From JAABQT01 sp035459025 (GTDB taxonomy: Bacteria > Pseudomonadota > Gammaproteobacteria > Burkholderiales > SG8-39): 64,000 nucleotides of DNA. Position numbers and translations under genes: made by a program. Under the pieces are notes generated by a model that searched no databases, was not told where the DNA came from, and was given only the letters and a program-made list of their open reading frames with translations. The DNA is taken from positions 1 through 64,000 of the forward strand of contig DATHYT010000013.1 in NCBI GenBank assembly GCA_035459025.1, read 5' to 3'. Below, in pieces: positions 41,440 through 50,947 of this stretch. The stretch's first letter is position 1. Every line of letters begins with the position of its first letter.

Positions 41440-42473
41440 CGCCACAGGCTCCACGGCGTCTGCATCCACAGGCCGATCACCGCGATCCACACCAGCGTCA
41501 GCGGAATGAACACCTTCCACCCCAGGCGCATGATCTGGTCGTAGCGGTAGCGCGGGAACGTGGCGCGGATCCACAGGAACATGGACACGATGACGAAGAT
41601 CTTGGCGAGCAGCCAGAGAATCGGCGGCACCGCGTCGAACACCGGGCTCGAGATCGGCGGCTGCCAGCCGCCGAAGAACATCACCGCCGTGAGCGCGCTG
41701 ATCAGCAGCATGTTCATGTACTCGGCGAGAAAGAACAGCGCGAAGCTCATGCCCGAGTACTCGATCATGTGGCCGGCGACGATCTCCGACTCGCCTTCCA
41801 CCACGTCGAACGGCGCGCGGTTGGTCTCGGCCACGCCGGCGACGAAGTACACCACCAGCATCGGCAGGAGCGGCAGCCAGTTCCAGGACAGAAACGTGAG
41901 CCCCATGTCGGCGAAGCGGCCCCGCCCCTGCTGCGCGACGATGTCCGACAGGTTGAGGCTGCCCGAGACCATCAGCACCACCACCAGCGCGAAGCCCATG
42001 GCGAGCTCGTAGGACACCATCTGCGCCGCCGAGCGCATGGCGCCGAGGAACGCGTACTTGGAGTTCGAGGCCCAGCCGGCGATGATCACGCCGTAGACGC
42101 CGAGCGAGCTCAGCGCCAGCACGTAGAGCAGCCCGGCGTTGATGTCGGCGAGCACCAGCTCGGGCGCGAACGGGATTACCGCCCACGCCGCCATTGCCGG
42201 CATCAGCATCATGATCGGCGCCACGATGAACAGCGCCGTGCTGGCGTTGGTCGGGACGATGATCTCCTTGAGCAGCAGCTTCACGCCGTCCGCGATCGGC
42301 TGCAGCAGGCCGCGAGGGCCGACGCGGTTGGGGCCGATGCGGATCTGGATCCAGCCGATGAGCTTGCGCTCCCACAACGTCAGGTAGGCCACGGCGAGAA
42401 ACAGCGGCGCGACGATGGCCACGATGCCCGCGAGGTTCCAGGCCGTGTCGACGAGCGCGAGGCGCCAGTCCAT
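41436..42473 (-). CDS. nuoH: NADH-quinone oxidoreductase subunit H
   Basis: A 345-residue, eight-helix subunit that forms part of the quinone chamber. WERKLIGWIQIRIGPNRVGPRGLLQPIADGVKLL is the invariant N-terminal loop, and AETNRAPFDVVEGESEIVAG is the conserved acidic loop. It follows nuoG with no gap. Confidence 0.96.
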   Translation of the reverse strand: MDWRLALVDTAWNLAGIVAIVAPLFLAVAYLTLWERKLIGWIQIRIGPNRVGPRGLLQPIADGVKLLLKEIIVPTNASTALFIVAPIMMLMPAMAAWAVIPFAPELVLADINAGLLYVLALSSLGVYGVIIAGWASNSKYAFLGAMRSAAQMVSYELAMGFALVVVLMVSGSLNLSDIVAQQGRGRFADMGLTFLSWNWLPLLPMLVVYFVAGVAETNRAPFDVVEGESEIVAGHMIEYSGMSFALFFLAEYMNMLLISALTAVMFFGGWQPPISSPVFDAVPPILWLLAKIFVIVSMFLWIRATFPRYRYDQIMRLGWKVFIPLTLVWIAVIGLWMQTPWSLWR

Positions 42474-44645
42474 CTAGGCCGCCTTTTCCGCGCTGAGCTT
42501 CTCGACCTGCACGCTGCCGAACATCGGTCCGAGCGGCGCTGTGCTGCCGTGCGCGGCCGCGATCCTGACGCAGTCGTCAGGCAGCCGGTCGTCCAGCGCC
42601 GCAGCGAGCTTCGCGCTGCCTTCGCCCTGGCGCACGCGCACCGGCTGGCCGTCGGCGAGGCCGAGCCTTTGCATCAGCCGGGCGTTCATCCAGGCGCGCG
42701 GCGCGCGTGCATCGCGCGTTTTCTGCAGCGACGACGCGCGGCGCACGAGCGGATCGGCGAAGTAGATCGGCACCTCGGCGATGCGCTCGATGCCGGTCGG
42801 CGGGGTCGCAGCCCCCCCCGCCGGGGCGTCGATGCCGTTGCCCAGCAGCGCGGCCACGTCGCGGCCGCTGAGGCAGGCATCGCGCACCTGCTCGATCGTG
42901 TCGAATTCGAATCCCGGCCTGCCGAGCATCGTGCCGAGGACGCGCAGCACCTTCCATGCCGGACGCGCCTCCCCCAGCGGCCGCGCGCACGCATGAAAGC
43001 CCTGCACGCGGCCTTCGGTGTTGATGAAGGTGCCCGCCGTCTCGGTGAACGGCGCGATCGGCAGCAGCACGTCGCCGAGCTCGGACCGCCAGGCGGTCAG
43101 ATTGACGATGAATTTCGCGCGCGCGGCCGCGCGCGGGTCGGCGCAATCGAGCGCGGGCTCGACGTTGAGCAGCAGCAGCGCCTCCTTCTTCAGGGCTTCG
43201 GGCAGGCCGCCGCCGCTCGGCAGCCCGGCCACGTAGCCGCCGACCGAGTTCGCCGCCTCACCGAAGAACCCCAGCTTGACGCCCAGCGCCTGCGCCGCGG
43301 CGTGGATCGCCGCCGCTTGCGGATGCTGCTGCGCGAAGTTGCCGAGCAGCACGGCGGCGTTCTTCGCGCCGGCGAGTGCGTCCTTGAAAGCGGCGATGGC
43401 GCCCGGGATTGCGGAGGGCGCCACGATGGTCTTGCTCGCGATCGGCATCAGCCAGTCGTCGTCGACCGAGTGCAGCACGTGGATCTGCGCACCGCGCTTG
43501 GCGGCCTGCCGCAGCCGGTGCGCAAGGAGCGGATGGTCCTTGCGCAGGAACGAGCCGATCACCAGCACGGCGTCCAGCGACCCGAGTTCGGCGATCGGCA
43601 TGCCGAGCCAGGGGATGCCCTGGCGCCGCCCGTCGGCGCTGAAGTCGCCGTGGCGCAGCCGGAAATCGGCCGCACCGAGCCTGCCGGCGAGGTACAGCTC
43701 CTCCAGCGTGGCGTGCGGCGAGGCGAGCACGCCGGCGTCCGCGAGGCCCGCCACGGCGCGCTCGAGCGCCACTTCCCACTCGACTTCCTGCAGGCGGCCG
43801 TCGATGCGCGCCATCGGCCGCGTCAGTCGATCCGGGGCGTTCAGGCCTTCGTAGGAGAAGCGGTCCTTGTCCGAGAGCCAGCACTCGTTCACCGCTTCGT
43901 TCTCGAGCGGCAGCACGCGCAGCACCTCGTTTTGCTTCACCTGCACCACGAGGTTCGAGCCGAGGCCATCGTGCGGCGAGACCGAGCGCCGGCGCGAGAG
44001 CTCCCAGGTGCGCGCGGCGTAGCGGAACGGCTTCGAGGTGAGCGCGCCCACCGGGCACAGGTCGATCATGTTGCCCGAGAGCTCCGAGTCCACGCCGCGG
44101 CCGACGAACGCGACGATCTCGGCCAGCTCGCCGCGGTTCACCATGCCGAGCTCCATGACGCCGCCGATCTCCTCGCCGAAACGCACGCAGCGCGTGCACT
44201 GGATGCAGCGCGTCATTTCCTCGGCGGCGACCAGGGGCCCCAGGTCCTTGCGCAGCACGACCCGCTTTTCCTCCTGGTAGCGCGAGGCCGAGCCGCCGTA
44301 GCCGACCGCCAGGTCCTGCAACTGGCATTCGCCGCCCTGGTCGCAGATCGGGCAGTCGAGCGGGTGGTTGATGAGCAGGAACTCCATGACCCCGTTCTGC
44401 GCCTTCTTCGCGCTCGGCGAGTGCGTCCACACCTTCATGCCGTCGGACACCGGGGTGGCGCAGGCGGGCATGGGCTTGGGCGCTTTCTCCACCTCGACCA
44501 GGCACATGCGGCAGTTGGCGGCAATCGAGAGCTTCGAGTGGTAGCAGAAGTGCGGCACGTAGATGCCGAGGCGCTTCGCCGCCTCGATCACCGGGGTGCC
44601 CGGCGCCACCTCGATCGGCCTGCCGTCGATTTCGAGCTTCGGCAT
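42474..44645 (-). CDS. nuoG: NADH-quinone oxidoreductase subunit G
   Basis: A 723-residue peripheral subunit. The N terminus has the [2Fe-2S] N1b ligands Cys34, 45, 48 and 62, then a His-Cys3 cluster (CPICDQGGEC segment with the HPLDC lead) and the [4Fe-4S] N4 ligands in CIQCTRCVRF. The rest is a molybdopterin-oxidoreductase-like fold with no evident cofactor site. Start MPKLEID overlaps the nuoF stop by one base. Confidence 0.96.
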   Translation of the reverse strand: MPKLEIDGRPIEVAPGTPVIEAAKRLGIYVPHFCYHSKLSIAANCRMCLVEVEKAPKPMPACATPVSDGMKVWTHSPSAKKAQNGVMEFLLINHPLDCPICDQGGECQLQDLAVGYGGSASRYQEEKRVVLRKDLGPLVAAEEMTRCIQCTRCVRFGEEIGGVMELGMVNRGELAEIVAFVGRGVDSELSGNMIDLCPVGALTSKPFRYAARTWELSRRRSVSPHDGLGSNLVVQVKQNEVLRVLPLENEAVNECWLSDKDRFSYEGLNAPDRLTRPMARIDGRLQEVEWEVALERAVAGLADAGVLASPHATLEELYLAGRLGAADFRLRHGDFSADGRRQGIPWLGMPIAELGSLDAVLVIGSFLRKDHPLLAHRLRQAAKRGAQIHVLHSVDDDWLMPIASKTIVAPSAIPGAIAAFKDALAGAKNAAVLLGNFAQQHPQAAAIHAAAQALGVKLGFFGEAANSVGGYVAGLPSGGGLPEALKKEALLLLNVEPALDCADPRAAARAKFIVNLTAWRSELGDVLLPIAPFTETAGTFINTEGRVQGFHACARPLGEARPAWKVLRVLGTMLGRPGFEFDTIEQVRDACLSGRDVAALLGNGIDAPAGGAATPPTGIERIAEVPIYFADPLVRRASSLQKTRDARAPRAWMNARLMQRLGLADGQPVRVRQGEGSAKLAAALDDRLPDDCVRIAAAHGSTAPLGPMFGSVQVEKLSAEKAA

Positions 44646-45991
44646 CAGGCGGCTTCCTTCACGGCGGGCAGCGCGTGCGCGCCGGCACGGCCCCATTTCG
44701 GCTCGATCTCGGCGCCCTGCACCAGGCAGCGCTGGTGCTCGACGTGGTGCTCGAACTCGTCGCGGAAGTGCTTCAGAAAGCTCTTCACCGGCAGCGCCGC
44801 GGCGTCACCCAGCGCGCAGATGGTGCGGCCGGCAATGTTGTCCGAAACGTCGTCGAGCAGCGCGAGGTCCTCCCTGCGCCCCTGCCCGTTCTCGATTCGG
44901 TGCACCACGCGATACAGCCATCCCGTGCCTTCGCGGCAGGGGGTGCACTGGCCGCAGGACTCCTCGAAGTAGAAGTACGACAGGCGCTCGAGCGCGCGCA
45001 CCATGCAGGTGGTCTCGTCCATCACGATCACCGCGCCCGAGCCGAGCATCGAGCCGGCCTTGGCGATCGAGTCGTAGTCCATGTCGGTGGCCAGCATGGT
45101 TGCGGCAGGCAGCACCGGCATCGACGACCCGCCGGGGATCACCGCCTTCAGCTTGCGGCCGCCGCGTACGCCGCCCGCCATCTCCAGCAGCTGCGCGAAC
45201 GGCGTGCCGAGCTTGACTTCGTAGTTGCCGGGCCGGTTGACGTGGCCGGTGACCGAGAAGATCTTGGTGCCGCCGTTGTTCGGCCGCCCCAGCGCAAGGA
45301 ACGCGTCCGCGCCATGGCGCATGATCCAGGGCACCGCGGCGAGGGTCTCGGTGTTATTGACGGTGGTCGGCTTGCCGTACAGGCCGTAGCTTGCCGGGAA
45401 CGGCGGCTTGAAGCGCGGCTGCCCCTTCTTGCCCTCGAGCGACTCGAGCATCGCCGTTTCCTCGCCGACGATGTAGGCACCGTAGCCGGCGTGCGCGTAC
45501 AGCTCGAAGCGGAATCCCGAGCCGAGGATGTCCTTGCCGAGATAGCCCGCGTCGTAGGCTTCCTTCAGCGCCTCCTCGAATTGCTCGTAGACCGCCCAGA
45601 TCTCGCCGTGGATGTAGTTGTAGCCCGCGGTCGCGCCCATCGCGTAGCCGGCGATGATCATGCCCTCGATCACCGCGTGCGGGTTGTAGCGCAGCAGGTC
45701 GCGGTCCTTGCAGGTGCCGGGCTCGCCCTCATCGGAATTGCAGACCAGGTACTTGGCGCCGGCATACTGCCGCGGCATGAACGACCATTTCAGCCCGGTG
45801 GGAAAGCCGGCGCCGCCGCGACCGCGCAGCGCGGATTTCTTCACCTCGGCGATCACCGCGTCGGGCGCCACGCCCTCCTTGAGCAGGCGGCGCAGCGCCG
45901 CATAGCCCTCGCGCGCCTCGTAATCCTTGAGGCGCCAGTTGCGGCCGTCCAGGCCGGCCATCAGGATCGCGTCGGGGCCGTAATCGAGCAT
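44645..45991 (-). CDS. nuoF: NADH-quinone oxidoreductase subunit F
   Basis: A 448-residue FMN- and NADH-binding subunit. GRGGAGFPTGLKWSF is the NADH/FMN glycine-rich loop, ICNSDEGEPGTCKDR-type NSDEGEPGTCKDRDLL the FMN site, and ESCGQCTPCREGTGW gives three of the four N3 [4Fe-4S] cysteines, the fourth in GRTICALGDAAA. It starts the electron path of complex I. Confidence 0.96.
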   Translation of the reverse strand: MLDYGPDAILMAGLDGRNWRLKDYEAREGYAALRRLLKEGVAPDAVIAEVKKSALRGRGGAGFPTGLKWSFMPRQYAGAKYLVCNSDEGEPGTCKDRDLLRYNPHAVIEGMIIAGYAMGATAGYNYIHGEIWAVYEQFEEALKEAYDAGYLGKDILGSGFRFELYAHAGYGAYIVGEETAMLESLEGKKGQPRFKPPFPASYGLYGKPTTVNNTETLAAVPWIMRHGADAFLALGRPNNGGTKIFSVTGHVNRPGNYEVKLGTPFAQLLEMAGGVRGGRKLKAVIPGGSSMPVLPAATMLATDMDYDSIAKAGSMLGSGAVIVMDETTCMVRALERLSYFYFEESCGQCTPCREGTGWLYRVVHRIENGQGRREDLALLDDVSDNIAGRTICALGDAAALPVKSFLKHFRDEFEHHVEHQRCLVQGAEIEPKWGRAGAHALPAVKEAA

Positions 45992-45992
45992 G

Positions 45993-46475
45993 TCAGGACT
46001 TCCTCGAGAGCTCGTCCACCAGCGCGTCGAGCTTCTCGTTCGTCATGTAATCGCACATGCGCTTGTTGTCGACCAGCACCACGGGCGCCATGGCGCAGGC
46101 GCCCATGCATTCGCCCTCCTTCAGCGTGAACCAGCCGTCCGGCGTGGTCTCGTTGAAGTCGATGCCGAGGCGCTTCCTGAGGTGGTCGGCTGCCGCGAGC
46201 GCGCCCTGCAGCCCGCACGGCAGGCAGGTGCATATCGTCAGCTTGTGCGTGCCGGTCGGCTGGCGGTTGTACATGGTGTAGAAGCTCGCCACCTCGTGGA
46301 CCGCGACCGGCGCCATGCCGAGGTACTGCGCGACGAAGTCCATGACTTCGGTCGACAACCAGCCCTTTTCGTCCTGGGCGACGATGAGCGCGGCCATCAC
46401 CGCCGATTGCTTGCGATCGGGCGGGTACTTCGCGACCTCGCGGTCGATCTTCTTCAGCGATTCGGCCGAGAGCAT
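45993..46475 (-). CDS. nuoE: NADH-quinone oxidoreductase subunit E
   Basis: A 160-residue thioredoxin-like [2Fe-2S] (N1a) subunit. Ligands are Cys82 and Cys87 (CTCLPC) and Cys123 and Cys127 (CMGAC). VAQYLGMAPVAVHEVASFYTMY is the helical N-terminal signature. Start at MLSAESLKK gives the normal length; it lies five bases after nuoD and one before nuoF. Confidence 0.95.
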   Translation of the reverse strand: MLSAESLKKIDREVAKYPPDRKQSAVMAALIVAQDEKGWLSTEVMDFVAQYLGMAPVAVHEVASFYTMYNRQPTGTHKLTICTCLPCGLQGALAAADHLRKRLGIDFNETTPDGWFTLKEGECMGACAMAPVVLVDNKRMCDYMTNEKLDALVDELSRKS

Positions 46476-46480
46476 GCGCG

Positions 46481-47734
46481 CTACCGGTCGATTTCGCCGA
46501 ACACGATGTCCAGCGTGCTGATGATCGCCACCGCGTCGGCCAGCATGTGGCCGCGCGCCATCTCGTCCATCGCCGAAAGGTGCGTGAAGGCCGGGGAGCG
46601 CAGCTTCATGCGGTAGGGCTTGTTGGCGCCGTCGGAGATGAAGTACACGCCGAATTCCCCCTTCGGACCCTCGACCCCGGCATAGGCCTCGCCTTCGGGC
46701 ACGTGCATGCCCTCGGTAAAGAGCTTGAAGTGATGGATCAGCTCCTCCATGCTCCCCTTCATCTCGGCGCGCGAGGGCGGCGCCACCTTGTGGTTGTCCG
46801 TGATCACCGGCCCCGGGTTCTTGCGCAGCCAGTCCACGCACTGCTTGATGATGCGGTTCGACTGGCGCATCTCCTCCATGCGCACCAGGTAGCGGTCGTA
46901 GGTGTCGCCGTTGCGGCCCACCACGATGTCGAAGTCGAGCCGGTCGTACACCTCGTAGGGCTGCTTCTTGCGCAGGTCCCATTCGACGCCCGAGCCGCGC
47001 AGCATCGGTCCGGTAAAACCACGTGCCAGCGCCTGCTCCGGCGACACCACACCGATGCCCACGGTGCGCTGTTTCCAGATGCGGTTGTCGGTGAGCAGCG
47101 TCTCGTAGTCATCCACGCACTTGGGGAAGCGCCGGGTGAAGTCCTCGATGAAATCGAGGAGCGAGCCCTGGCGGTTGGCGTTCATTTCGGCGAGCGCGCG
47201 CGCGTTGCGGGACTGCTGCGCCTCGTACTTCGGCATCGAATCGGGCAGGTCGCGGTACACGCCACCCGGCCGGTAGTACGCGGCGTGCATGCGCGCGCCG
47301 GACACCGCCTCGTAGCAGTCGAGCAGGTCCTCGCGCTCGCGAAAGCCGTACAGGAACACGGTCATCGCGCCGAGATCGAGCCCCAGCGTGGCGACGCCGA
47401 ACAGGTGATTCATGATGCGCGTGATCTCGTCGAACATCACCCGGATGTACTGCGCGCGGATCGGCACTTCGACGCCGAGCAGCTTCTCCAGCGACATGCA
47501 AAACGCATGCTCGCTGCACATCATGGAGATATAGTCGAGCCGGTCCATATAGGGCAGCGACTGGATGTACATGCGCGATTCGGCGAGCTTTTCGGTCGCG
47601 CGGTGCAGCAGGCCGATGTGCGGGTCGGCGCGCTGCACCACCTCGCCGTCCAACTCGAGCACCAGCCGCAGCACGCCGTGCGCGGCGGGGTGCTGCGGCC
47701 CGAAATTGACGGTGTAGTTCCTGATCTCCGCCAT
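46481..47734 (-). CDS. nuoD: NADH-quinone oxidoreductase subunit D
   Basis: A 417-residue 49-kDa subunit that lines the quinone pocket with NuoB. NFGPQHPAAHGVLRLVLELDGE carries the quinone-pocket His, LHRATEKLAES and YMDRLDYISMM are further signatures, and the protein ends AIISTLDIVFGEIDR as usual. nuoC and nuoD are separate genes here, unlike the nuoCD fusion of enterobacteria. Its ATG overlaps the nuoC stop by one base. Confidence 0.96.
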   Translation of the reverse strand: MAEIRNYTVNFGPQHPAAHGVLRLVLELDGEVVQRADPHIGLLHRATEKLAESRMYIQSLPYMDRLDYISMMCSEHAFCMSLEKLLGVEVPIRAQYIRVMFDEITRIMNHLFGVATLGLDLGAMTVFLYGFREREDLLDCYEAVSGARMHAAYYRPGGVYRDLPDSMPKYEAQQSRNARALAEMNANRQGSLLDFIEDFTRRFPKCVDDYETLLTDNRIWKQRTVGIGVVSPEQALARGFTGPMLRGSGVEWDLRKKQPYEVYDRLDFDIVVGRNGDTYDRYLVRMEEMRQSNRIIKQCVDWLRKNPGPVITDNHKVAPPSRAEMKGSMEELIHHFKLFTEGMHVPEGEAYAGVEGPKGEFGVYFISDGANKPYRMKLRSPAFTHLSAMDEMARGHMLADAVAIISTLDIVFGEIDR

Positions 47735-48324
47735 CAGTGCCGTTCCTCGCCGTAGTTCGGCTCGCGCACCACGCGCGGCGTGATCTCGCGCGGCTCGATC
47801 GTCACCGGCTCGTAGACGACGCGCCTTTGCTCGGGGTCGTAGCGCATCTCGACGTGGCCGCTGATCGGGAAGTCCTTGCGGAACGGGTGGCCGACGAAGC
47901 CGTAGTCGGTCAGGATGCGGCGCAAGTCGGGATGGCCTTCGAAGACGATGCCGAACAGGTCGAACGCCTCGCGCTCGAACCAGTTCACCCCCGGCCACAC
48001 CTCGACCAGCGAATCGAGCATCGGCAGCGCATCGTCGGCGCAGAACGCGCGCAGCCGCAGGCGCCAGTTGTGCGTAACCGAGGTGAGGTGCAGCACCGCG
48101 GCAAAGCGGCCCTTCTCCCAGGGCTGGTTGCCGTACGTCGAGTAGTCCACGCCGCAGAGGTCGATCAGCTGCTCGAATTTCAGGCCCGGTTCGTCGCGCA
48201 GCCTGCGGCAGGCGTCAAGGTAGCCCTCCGGCGGCACCTCGACGGTCAGCTCGCCGAGGCGCTCGACGGGCGCAAAGCCCGCCGCCGTCAGCGCATCGAA
48301 AAGTCTTTGCAGCTTTGGCGTCAT
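47734..48324 (-). CDS. nuoC: NADH-quinone oxidoreductase subunit C
   Basis: A 196-residue 30-kDa subunit. NWFEREAFDLFGIVFEGHPDLRRILTDYGFVGHPFRKDFP is the family signature. It is not fused to NuoD. Start MTPKLQRL overlaps the nuoB stop by four bases. Confidence 0.96.
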   Translation of the reverse strand: MTPKLQRLFDALTAAGFAPVERLGELTVEVPPEGYLDACRRLRDEPGLKFEQLIDLCGVDYSTYGNQPWEKGRFAAVLHLTSVTHNWRLRLRAFCADDALPMLDSLVEVWPGVNWFEREAFDLFGIVFEGHPDLRRILTDYGFVGHPFRKDFPISGHVEMRYDPEQRRVVYEPVTIEPREITPRVVREPNYGEERH

Positions 48325-48797
48325 CGCGCGATCGTGTTGGTGCGCCGGATCTTGTTCTGCAACTGCAGGATGCCGTAGAGCAGCGCCTCGGCGGTCGGCG
48401 GGCAACCCGGCACGTAGATATCGACCGGCACGATGCGGTCGGCGCCGCGCACCACGGAGTAAGAATAGTGGTAGTAGCCGCCGCCGTTGGCGCACGAGCC
48501 CATCGAGATCACCCAGCGCGGCTCGGCCATCTGATCGTAGACCTTGCGCAGCGCGGGTGCCATCTTGTTGCACAGCGTTCCGGCAATGATCATGACGTCT
48601 GCCTGCCGCGGGCTCGGCCGGAACACGATGCCGAAGCGGTCGAGGTCGTAGCGCGACGCGCCCGCGTGCATCATCTCGATGGCGCAGCACGCGAGGCCGA
48701 AGGTCACCGGCCACAGCGAGCCGGTGCGCGTCCAGTTGATTACCGTGTCGAGCTTTGCGGTGACAAAGCCTTGGGGCATGACGCCTTCAATGCCCAT
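48321..48797 (-). CDS. nuoB: NADH-quinone oxidoreductase subunit B
   Basis: A 158-residue subunit carrying the terminal [4Fe-4S] cluster N2. Ligands are the tandem Cys37-Cys38 (LACCAIEMM), Cys102 (MGSCANGGG) and Cys132 (VPGCPPTAE). It hands electrons to quinone. It follows nuoA by three bases. Confidence 0.97.
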   Translation of the reverse strand: MGIEGVMPQGFVTAKLDTVINWTRTGSLWPVTFGLACCAIEMMHAGASRYDLDRFGIVFRPSPRQADVMIIAGTLCNKMAPALRKVYDQMAEPRWVISMGSCANGGGYYHYSYSVVRGADRIVPVDIYVPGCPPTAEALLYGILQLQNKIRRTNTIAR

Positions 48798-48800
48798 GCC

Positions 48801-49157
48801 CTACTCCCATTCCAGCGCCCCCTTCATCCATTCGTACACGAAACCGACCACCAGGATGCCGAGGAACAGCATCATGGCCACGAAGCCGGCAAGGCCAATG
48901 TCGTTCAGTGCCACCGCCCATGGAAACAGGAACGCGATCTCCAGGTCGAACAGGATGAACAGGATCGCCACCAGGTAGTAGCGCACATCGAACTTCATGC
49001 GCGCATCCTCGAAAGCCTCGAAGCCGCACTCGTACGGCGACAGCTTCTCGGGGTCGGGGCGGCTTGGACCGAGCAGCTTGCCGAGCACCATTGGCCCCAC
49101 GCCGACCGCGAGGCCGACGAGGATGAACAGCAGGATCGGAAAGTACTCAGCAAGCAT
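48801..49157 (-). CDS. nuoA: NADH-quinone oxidoreductase subunit A
   Basis: 118 residues with three helices. SPYECGFEAFEDARMKFDVRYYLVAILFILFDLE is the invariant loop and helix 2, including the Cys that switches accessibility in the active/deactive transition of relatives. First gene of the 14-gene nuo operon; it starts four bases after the tRNA-Leu 3' end, so tRNA and operon may share a transcript. Confidence 0.96.
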   Translation of the reverse strand: MLAEYFPILLFILVGLAVGVGPMVLGKLLGPSRPDPEKLSPYECGFEAFEDARMKFDVRYYLVAILFILFDLEIAFLFPWAVALNDIGLAGFVAMMLFLGILVVGFVYEWMKGALEWE

Positions 49158-49160
49158 AGT

Positions 49161-49248
49161 TGGTGCCCACGAGCAGACTCGAACTGCTACGGCTGTTTAG
49201 GCCACTAGCCCCTCAAGCTAGCGTGTCTACCAATTTCACCACGTGGGC
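49161..49248 (-). tRNA. tRNA-Leu, anticodon GAG
   Basis: 88 bases including encoded CCA. Acceptor arm GCCCACG/CGTGGGC, D arm GTG-AAATTGGTAGA-CAC, anticodon arm CTAGC-TTGAGGG-GCTAG (GAG after U33), a long class II variable arm as required for Leu, T arm AGCAG-TTCGAGT-CTGCT. All stems pair. Reads CUC and CUU codons. Lies between secG and nuoA on the same strand; an AT-rich stretch (TATAGGATAAT) just upstream could be its promoter. Confidence 0.97.
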
Positions 49249-49279
49249 CTGTTATTCGAGCCAAATTATCCTATAAAAA

Positions 49280-49660
49280 TCATTTCGGTATGCCCGATGC
49301 CGGCGAGCCGGCATCGCCGCCCGAAGGCGGCAGCGCCTGCGGCCTGGGAATCTCGCCGCCCGCGGGCGGCGCGGGCGGCGGCTTCACCGCGTCCATCACC
49401 GTCCCGGCCTCGGTCCTGGGCTTTTCGCTCGCGAGGTAGGCCAGCCCGAGGCTGGTGAGAAAGAAGATCGTTGCCAGCGCCGCAGTCGCGCGCGACAGGA
49501 AGTTCGCCGAGCCGGTGGCGCCGAACAGGCTCGAGGAGGCGCCGCCGCCGAAACCCGAGCCCATGTCGGCGCCCTTGCCATGCTGCAGCAGCACCAGGCC
49601 GATGATGGCGAGGGCTATCAGCACGTGCGCGACGATGATCAAGGTAATCCACTGTCCCAT
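49280..49660 (-). CDS. secG: Protein translocase subunit SecG
   Basis: 126 residues with two helices: TLIIVAHVLIALAIIGLVLLQ, then the cytoplasmic loop GADMGSGFGGGASSSLFGATGSANFLSR, then ATAALATIFFLTSLGLAYL. The C-terminal tail is Pro/Gly-rich and variable, as in the family. It aids SecYE during protein export. It follows tpiA by four bases. Confidence 0.95.
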   Translation of the reverse strand: MGQWITLIIVAHVLIALAIIGLVLLQHGKGADMGSGFGGGASSSLFGATGSANFLSRATAALATIFFLTSLGLAYLASEKPRTEAGTVMDAVKPPPAPPAGGEIPRPQALPPSGGDAGSPASGIPK

Positions 49661-49664
49661 GTCC

Positions 49665-50387
49665 TCAGCCTTTCTGTTCCGCCTCTTTGCAGATGGCGAT
49701 GAAATCCTGCGCCTTCAGCGACGCGCCCCCGATCAACCCGCCGTCCACGTCGGGCATCGCGAACAGCGCCGCGGCGTTGTCGGCCTTGACGCTGCCTCCG
49801 TAGAGGATGCGCGTCGTTGCCGGCAGGCGCTTTCTCAGCAAGCCGTGCACCTCCTGCGCCTGGTCCGGGCTCGCCGTACGCCCGGTGCCGATCGCCCACA
49901 CCGGCTCGTAGGCGAGCACGGCATCGCCGATCTCGCCCCGCGCCAGCACCGCGTCGAGCTGGCGCGCGACCACGTCCTGCGTGCGCCCGGCTTCGCGCTC
50001 CGGCAGCGTCTCGCCCACGCACAGGATCGGCGTGATGCCGCCGCTACGCGCCGCAGCGAACTTCGCCGCGACCGCCGCGTCGCTTTCGCCGTACAGCTGC
50101 CGGCGCTCCGAGTGCCCGACGAGGACATAGCGGCAGCCGAATTCCCCCAGCATGGCCGCGGATACTTCGCCGGTGTACGCGCCCGACGCGTGCTCGCTCA
50201 GGTTCTGAGCCCCCCAGGCAATGCGCGTTCCCCGCAACCGCTCGGCCGCTTGCGCCAGGTACGGGAACGGCACGCACACCGCGCATTCCACGCCCTGCAC
50301 GCCCGCCACGATCGCGTCCAGCAGGGCCCGGTTGGCCGCCAGGCTGCCGTGCATTTTCCAGTTGCCGGCGACGAGCCGAGCGCGCAT
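49665..50387 (-). CDS. tpiA: Triose-phosphate isomerase
   Basis: A 240-residue TIM barrel interconverting dihydroxyacetone phosphate and glyceraldehyde 3-phosphate. Lys11 (GNWKMHG), His92 (VGHSERR) and Glu161 (AYEPVWAIGTGR) form the active site, and YGGSVKADN binds phosphate. The pairing with secG is a common bacterial order. Confidence 0.97.
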   Translation of the reverse strand: MRARLVAGNWKMHGSLAANRALLDAIVAGVQGVECAVCVPFPYLAQAAERLRGTRIAWGAQNLSEHASGAYTGEVSAAMLGEFGCRYVLVGHSERRQLYGESDAAVAAKFAAARSGGITPILCVGETLPEREAGRTQDVVARQLDAVLARGEIGDAVLAYEPVWAIGTGRTASPDQAQEVHGLLRKRLPATTRILYGGSVKADNAAALFAMPDVDGGLIGGASLKAQDFIAICKEAEQKG

Positions 50388-50416
50388 CCCGTGACCGTTC
50401 GCTGAAAGCGTGAATT

Positions 50417-50947
50417 CTACCCTTTTTGCCCTGCAGCATGGGAGCCGCGCACGAGCGCACGCGCCGCCTCGGTCATCGCATCGCGCAGGTGCCGCGCAGC
50501 GCGCTCGCGCAGCGGCGCGAGCAACGCCGGCAGGCGCACCGCGTGGCTGAGCAACTGGGTTTCCTCGGCGTACAACTGCAGCATCTCGAGCACCCGGCGC
50601 TCGAGCTCGCCCGGCGCGAACGCGTCGCGCGCGCGCCGGCGCTGGCCCCAGGCTTCGAGAATGCGCTGCGCCGTGTCCAGCCCGAGCTCGATGCGTCGCA
50701 GCCGCACCGGCTCGATCCGCGCGTAGGGGATTTCGATGCGCACCGGCGCATCGCCGATGCGCGCGAGGAACGCGCGGTCGATCTCGCGCGCCGCGGCGAG
50801 GAGCTCTCGCGCGTCACCGGGGCTCCGCCCGGCGCCCGCGCGCTGGATCAGCAGCGCGTCCTTGCGCACCTCCTTGGCGACGTTGTCCGCAAGGAAGGGC
50901 TCGAGCACGGGCAAGGCGAGACGCAAGGGCAGCGCCGCGCGCAGCAC
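50417..50947 (-). CDS. Uncharacterised helical protein
   Basis: 176 residues from a GTG start; I do not recognise a family. It is Ala/Arg/Leu-rich and predicted largely helical, with RIEIPYARIEPVRLRRIELGLDTAQRILEAW as its most distinctive stretch and no signal peptide or membrane helix. The same frame stays open upstream into the methyltransferase end (NRVNALAALNARLLREFSRRTTAVLR), which looks protein-like, so a non-standard or more distant start is possible. It lies downstream of the UbiE-like gene on the same strand. Confidence 0.55.
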   Translation of the reverse strand: MLRAALPLRLALPVLEPFLADNVAKEVRKDALLIQRAGAGRSPGDARELLAAAREIDRAFLARIGDAPVRIEIPYARIEPVRLRRIELGLDTAQRILEAWGQRRRARDAFAPGELERRVLEMLQLYAEETQLLSHAVRLPALLAPLRERAARHLRDAMTEAARALVRGSHAAGQKG